From Pelecanus crispus (lineage: Eukaryota; Chordata; Aves; Pelecaniformes; Pelecanidae), in NCBI RefSeq assembly GCF_030463565.1, contig NC_134653.1:30193150-30257149 (forward strand): DNA of 64,000 nucleotides. Direction: 5' to 3'. A model generated the notes under the pieces. It was not told where the DNA came from and searched no databases. It saw only the letters and a list, made by a program, of their open reading frames with translations. The position numbers and the translations under genes are program-made. Below are positions 58,673 through 64,000 of this stretch, one piece after another; the stretch's first letter is position 1; every line of letters begins with the position of its first letter.

Positions 58673-61600
58673 GCTTACAAACGAACAGGGTGTGCATCAC
58701 CAAAGACCACAACCTTGCCCCTCCTCTGCCTCCTGGCTGACCCGAGCCCATCAGCGCTGCCCATCGCAGCCCCTGCGCTCGGAGCACTCTTCGGCAACGT
58801 CCCATTCCCACTGACCGCTAGACCATCAGTAACATAATAAGCCTTTTTAATAACAATGACATCAAGAAAGCTTTCCTCCGCTCGAACAAGTGCACTGCAA
58901 GAAATTACATAAACATCTCTTAGTCTAGACAATGGGAGAAGATAATGAAAAATTTAACGTATGACTGAAGTGTCCAGGAAAACACTCTGGTTGTGTAACG
59001 AACAAATCTCTCCAGCGCTTCTCCTCCTCTCCCTTGACATCTAGCACTTCTGGTCTGATGGGTAACACGTCAAAGGAACAAAACGTTTTTGCAGCTACAG
59101 AATCTGAACAAATCTGTAAAATGATCACAGGCTACGGGAGTCCACACTGCATTCCAGCTTCTAAACAACAGACTTTCACCCCTTAAAAATCATTTCTCCT
59201 TATCCATATGAATAAACAGGAGTAAATTACACAGAGTGCATTATGACTGCCCAGAATAATCGCCTTCTAATTCTCACACGGAAGCTTGAGGTAAAAATCC
59301 TACTGTGGTCAAAAGAAATGAAGCAGAATCCATATATCCTTCAGAAGGATGGGAAATTTTAAAATGGAGCCTAGCACGTTCCACAAATGGGAAGGAAGGT
59401 TCCCTCTCTGCCTTTGTATATTGAATCATTAGTTGCCCTACACGTAAACAATCTGGGATTAAAAGCTGCATTTCACAGAAAAACAGCCATTTCTGAAAAG
59501 CCTTCCATATCCAAATATGCTTTTAGCGCAAACAACGCGCTAATGCGAGAAGTGGACTTTTTGCATAAGTTCATCTCAGTTCACAGCATGGTCTACCTTA
59601 ATAGCAACACTCAAAATAAGCAGAAACAAAAGCTGGCTAAAAATGAAATCCAGGGAGACTTCAGAAACAAAAGCATATCCGACTGTACCGCAGCAAAACC
59701 TTTTGTCCATCTATTTTTTATTTCAGAGAGGAAGAAAATAGCAAACAACCAACATTTCAGAAACAGTTTGCTGTCCACATACCGCAAGTCAACTGAAATA
59801 ACAGGACAAGTCTGTTTAGGGGAAATCAAAAGGCAGGCTTAAAATCTTGCGAGAAATGCAACTTGGGCTCCGGATACCGTATCGCTGGTTTAACCGGGAC
59901 CAAATTTAAGCACGTAGCTGCGGGCACAATGCAGCCCTTGGCCCATGACCAGGCAGGCGAGGGAGCTGCACCACGCTTACATGTGTAAGGCAGCAGCACC
60001 CGCGCCGAGGGCAGTCAGAGAGAACTAACGCAGCGGTGAGACAGTGAAGGCATCTGGGGAGAGGTTTTTTTAATCGCAAATAAAATGAGCATTTCTATCC
60101 CTAGCAATGCCAACGATACCCACGTAGCGCCTCACGCGGGTGTCGAGGGGCGCGGGCAGCGGGGTGCCGCAGCATGGATGTGGGTGCTCAGCGGGCTCAT
60201 CTCCTGCAGCCCCACGGGAGAAGCTGCCTTTAAAGAAGGGGCTGAGCAAAAGCACCAGGCTTGCGAAGCCGCTCAGAGCGCGCTGCCTGCCCAGAAGCAG
60301 GCGGAAAGATGGCTATCTGCACCGTCATCAAACCATAAACTTTGTGAACAGCACAGGTCACTCCAACCTGGCCAGCTCCTCCACCTCCCCGCAGAAGAGG
60401 TTTATTACAAGCGTGAGCTGAAGAATCTGTTAAAAGGAGCTTTGAGCTGTATCTTGAAGCTCAAGTTACTATAGCCAGCATCCTGGTTTTTCAGACTTGA
60501 TCAAAGGAAACCACTGGAAAGCAACCTTCAAGGTTAAAATACATTCTGTAATTAAAAAGCTCTCACTGTCTGCGAGTAGCATGGTGGCATACAGTTTGAC
60601 AGGGCACAGACAACAGTCGCAGCGGCAAGGTCGGGACGGGCAGAAAATGCCTACTTGAAAGCACGTCTCCTGAAAAAACTAAGAGGAAAACACATTATGT
60701 TCTCTTTAACACAGAAAAGGACATGTGCACAGCAAGAGCACCACTCATCCGAAATGCTCCCTCTCGGGCGACCTACGCCAGAAGCGGCAAACCAGGAGGT
60801 CCCTTAGGGAGCGCACCCCAGAGCCAAAATCTGCCCTTGGCTGCAGCCACACGCCAGTGCCGACAGCCACGGTTACTCCTGCTCTGGTCCCCCCGCCTCC
60901 CCGTAAGAGATGAGTAATACTCTGTGACTCCAACAATAAGCATACCTATCGGAAGAAATTAAACTTCTGCTGGGTGTCCAACTGCATCTGCAACCGCAGA
61001 GCCCCAGGGTGGCCACGGAGCCCGAGGAACCGTCCGTCAGGCAGCCCAAGTCAGCCGGGAGCGTGACTGCAGTGGATGCGGACACATGCAGAAGCTAGAA
61101 GTTACAGAGGAGGGTAAAACAAGCAGCATTCATTTTGACATTTCCTAAAAGTTCTGCTATTAATTTCAAAGACACGTGGATTTTGTCCCCGCAGGTTTGC
61201 TATATAAATTACGCAGGAGTTCTTTCGAAAGCATCTCACACCTAGGAAATGGAAAGGGTCAAGAAAGATGCGATTCTACGTGTATGTATACATACTCTTA
61301 CTATTGGAACTAGATCAAAAAGCTACTTACTATTGGCCTTCCTACTACTGTAGGAAGCTTAAAGGAGCTTTTAATTATTTATCACAAAAGCACATTATTT
61401 TTTCTTATAAATCAATAAGAGCTCACATTTGTGGGATGTTATCTGTTGTACAGGTGCACACATGCACACCACAGCTTGAAAAAAAATGTTTGGCCTTATT
61501 GTAAGCATTAAAGAATCATACCTACATTAAGAATGCGCAGTTACACTCACTAATATATTCACCTATAAACTGAAACAGAAAAAGGAGAACAGAAAAATGA

Positions 61601-61684
61601 AACAAGAATGAAATGGCAACTTTACAGAGACTGGTCTGAGGTGAGCGGAGTTCAGTATTTAACTCTACCAACGTTTCCTGTATC

Positions 61685-61745
61685 ATCTTGGGCAAGTCAT
61701 AAATGTTACCTGCCTCAGATCCCCAGTCTGTAAAATAAAGCTGTA
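61685..61745 (+). mobile_element. MIR-like ancient SINE or L2 tail remnant
   Basis: CATCTTGGGCAAGTCATAAA, then GTTACCTGCCTCAGATCCCC and AGTCTGTAAAATAAAG follow the end of MIR in direct orientation ('cttgggcaagtcacttaacc', 'gcctcagtttcccc', 'atctgtaaaatgggg'). This is the best MIR-type match in the window. Confidence 0.68.
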
Positions 61746-62876
61746 TTTCTTTTTCCTCCCCGTCTCTGTCGTCAGGGCAGGTAGGTGTGTATTCTGTACC
61801 CAGCACACTAAGCTGCTGATGGCTCCTGGCACATCCAAAAACTACTCAAATGCTAATAATGATTTCAAGAACACGCTAGATATTCAGCAACTAAATTACC
61901 ATTGCCTTTGACTGCCAACCTTCTGCGCTGCCCCTCATCGCCTTGCCGCTCTCTGCGCCTCAAGCGCCCCGTTTCCACACCGGACAGTCGCCTTCCATGT
62001 ATTCTTGTCTGCTTTCTCCTCTCCCTTCTTGCTATCACTCCCTATTTCCCTTTTTCAAACCCTTCTCTCATCCTGTCTCACCTTGCTTTCCGCACCGTAT
62101 TTATCACATCCCCTCATGCCATCCAGCTTCCATCTCCCCTTTCTTCTTTGCCTTCCCATTCTGCACAAACGCACCAGCCCGCAGACGCAGGGAAGCCTCG
62201 CCAAGCCCACCAAGACCCGCGCTCGCGCCTGCAAGTCAGAAAATAACTAAGCCTGCTTAGACCCCATTTCAGATGGGAAGAAAATCTGAAAGTCTGAAGT
62301 ATAATACTACCAATGCGTCATTAGTAATACGGTTTCTCCTTAAAGTATTTTTACCCAGCTTTTGCGGAGTAGGAAAGAAAACAAGTCGCATAACAGAAGA
62401 CGACAGCGAGAAGGAAAGAAACATCTCAACATGAAGAGTAAATCTGTGTGACTGGTTACTAACGATGCTATTATTTTCTTGTAATACGTTCATCGCTGGC
62501 ATGAAGTACCTCTCCAACTGAACAGAAAAATCCCCTTGAACGAGACTGTAAATTGCAGTGAGTCACTGGATCACAGCCCTCAGGTCACCTTAATGCTCCA
62601 CTTTAGGGGTGAAGGCAAAGGGCAGACACTTGACGCAACCAGTAAAAAAGAATTAGCTCCCCTCCTACATAAGAAGTAAAAAATAGTGAACATACCACAA
62701 ACCATTCAATCCATTTAACTTTGCTTCCTCTCAGACTCGCACCCAGTTCAAAGTTCAGCAGAAGTTAATACTTCTCCAAATGATTTTGTTCTCAGATGCT
62801 ATAAAAGGGTCTTTCACTCATTGCAACTTCTGTTTGAGCAATTAATGGGACAAAGTAACTTCCCAGCACAGAAAGC

Positions 62877-62915
62877 CAGAAAGGACCATTAGGCCATCTA
62901 ATCTGATATATTTAT
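62877..62915 (-). mobile_element. Old CR1-like 3'-end fragment
   Basis: CAGAAAGGACCATTAGGCC then ATCTAATCTGATA resembles the 'ggaccattaggtcatctagtctgacc' end of older CR1 families common in reptiles, in reverse complement. It is short and decayed. Confidence 0.5.
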
Positions 62916-64000
62916 CTATTACTTGTAAGATTCCATATTTGAAGAGGAAACAAATCATTAGAAGACTGTGAAAAAACATTTTTGGACAACAATGAAATAA
63001 CATGGAAAAACTATGTTCCTTTTATTCTTTTACTTTTGAGCATCCTCTAATATTACTAGAATACCCGTGACAGCAATGCAATATCCAACTGACTTCATTA
63101 TTTAATAGAGAAATAAAAGTGATCATTGGTGCCACATTAATTAGCGCACATGCTCATTCTACTCTTTGTCTCATCAGCTGACGAATAAAGTACCAATGAG
63201 TGAAACCAAACAGTTTCATTTCTCTCCATAAACACAGCACATCCACATGCGTGCCCGCACAGCCCCAGCTGGGTGCGTACCTATACACGCAGCCACAAAT
63301 CCCAGTTATTCCTGCACTGGATGTCACACAGGACAAGAACAGGGCTCTGCCATTTTCTGTCTCAAGTTCACCCATTTCTGTCCCACCTCCTGCCTTTGCA
63401 CACCCTCTGAAGTTTATGCTAAGCCCGCTGCCAAGTCATTTCACCGCAGTGAACTAATGCTCTTATAATTGTCAAGGATGATTAATAGCATATTCCACCC
63501 AAGAACCCTGTTTGGGATGGAAGGGATTAAAGCTCAGCAACACTTTCCCACAACCCCCCTCTGGTGCGCGCATCTCATCCAGGAGACGAAGCAGCTTCAC
63601 TTATGCAAATTATATTAATAGAGCAAGTTTACAACAAGGGAGCCAAAAGCAATAACTATGTAGCCACCATTTCAAAATACGCACTGTCCTTATGTTCCTT
63701 GAGGATCATTTGCATTATCACTGCTGAAATCTGAAACTAATACAAAAGCTTGTGTCTAAGTACATGAATTTTTCAGGAATAATTACACTGAATTGTAATG
63801 TCAAGGACTTGCCCTTCCACCAAAATGCTGCTACTGAGAAATTACAAGAAAGAGAAATCGGAGCAAAATCTCATCTCCTTGCTCCTACTGCAATTAAGTA
63901 ATTCGTCAATCATAATTTTTTTTTTTAAACAAATACAAAATTACTGAAGTCGTGCCAGGTTTTTTTAATCTTTCCATAGCTATAAAATGTTTAGAACTTT

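Larger units (their letters stand above)
55807..64000 (-). other. GRK3 intron 1 (partial, 3' part)
   Basis: This stretch lies 5' of exon 2 on the transcript and runs off the window. No sequence for the expected exon 1 start (MADLEAVLADVSYL) was found. It contains a CR1 tail (58138-58188), a 47-base tandem duplication (58579-58672), a MIR-like remnant (61685-61745), an older CR1-like piece (62877-62915) and GC-rich blocks at about 58440-58800, 60120-60300 and 60740-60900. None has a recognisable coding exon. Confidence 0.8.

Noticed and set aside
60120..60300. GC-rich block as GRK3 promoter and exon 1
   Set aside because: None of the expected conserved N-terminal coding sequence is present on the minus strand near it.

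Overview
This is vertebrate nuclear DNA, most likely from a bird. It is dominated by one multi-exon gene on the minus strand: G protein-coupled receptor kinase 3 (GRK3, formerly ADRBK2 or beta-adrenergic receptor kinase 2). Twenty coding exons (2 to 21 under the usual 21-exon GRK2/GRK3 layout) can be read between 55806 and 3012. All junctions are GT/AG and in phase. Together the exons hold 1954 coding bases, which encode residues 39 to 688 plus the stop and the last base of codon 38. That gives a 688-residue protein if exon 1 codes the usual 38 residues. Exon 1 and the promoter were not found and should lie beyond the right edge, so intron 1 is at least 8.2 kb here.

The bird call rests on CR1-type LINE 3' ends with the ATTCTATG octamer tail, an LTR of a type I recall from bird genomes, the absence of mammalian Alu or L1 sequence, and sauropsid-type old repeats. 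The species cannot be named.

Layout from low to high coordinate, which is 3' to 5' of the gene. 1-3011 is 3' UTR and possible downstream flank. 3012-5784 holds exons 21-18 (C-terminal tail, PH domain, link to the AGC tail). 8363-17063 holds exons 17-10 (kinase C-lobe and AGC tail). 23498-26467 holds exons 9 and 8 (kinase N-lobe). 27118-35863 holds exons 7-3 and 55730-55806 holds exon 2 (RGS-homology domain). Intron 2 is about 19.9 kb and carries a solo LTR (42466-43071) and a badly decayed CR1 copy (about 54705-55680). Intron 1 fills 55807-64000.

The gene works as one unit. The RGS-homology exons bracket signalling from G alpha q, the kinase exons phosphorylate agonist-occupied receptors, and the PH-domain exons bring the enzyme to the membrane through G beta-gamma and phosphoinositides. 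All key catalytic residues are present and no reading-frame damage was seen. No second protein-coding gene, RNA gene, CRISPR array or other undescribed system could be supported. The most informative oddities are the solo LTR with a CR1-tail-like insertion, a palindromic old repeat, two AAG splice acceptors, a weak exon 4 donor followed by an open frame, and GC-rich blocks inside introns.
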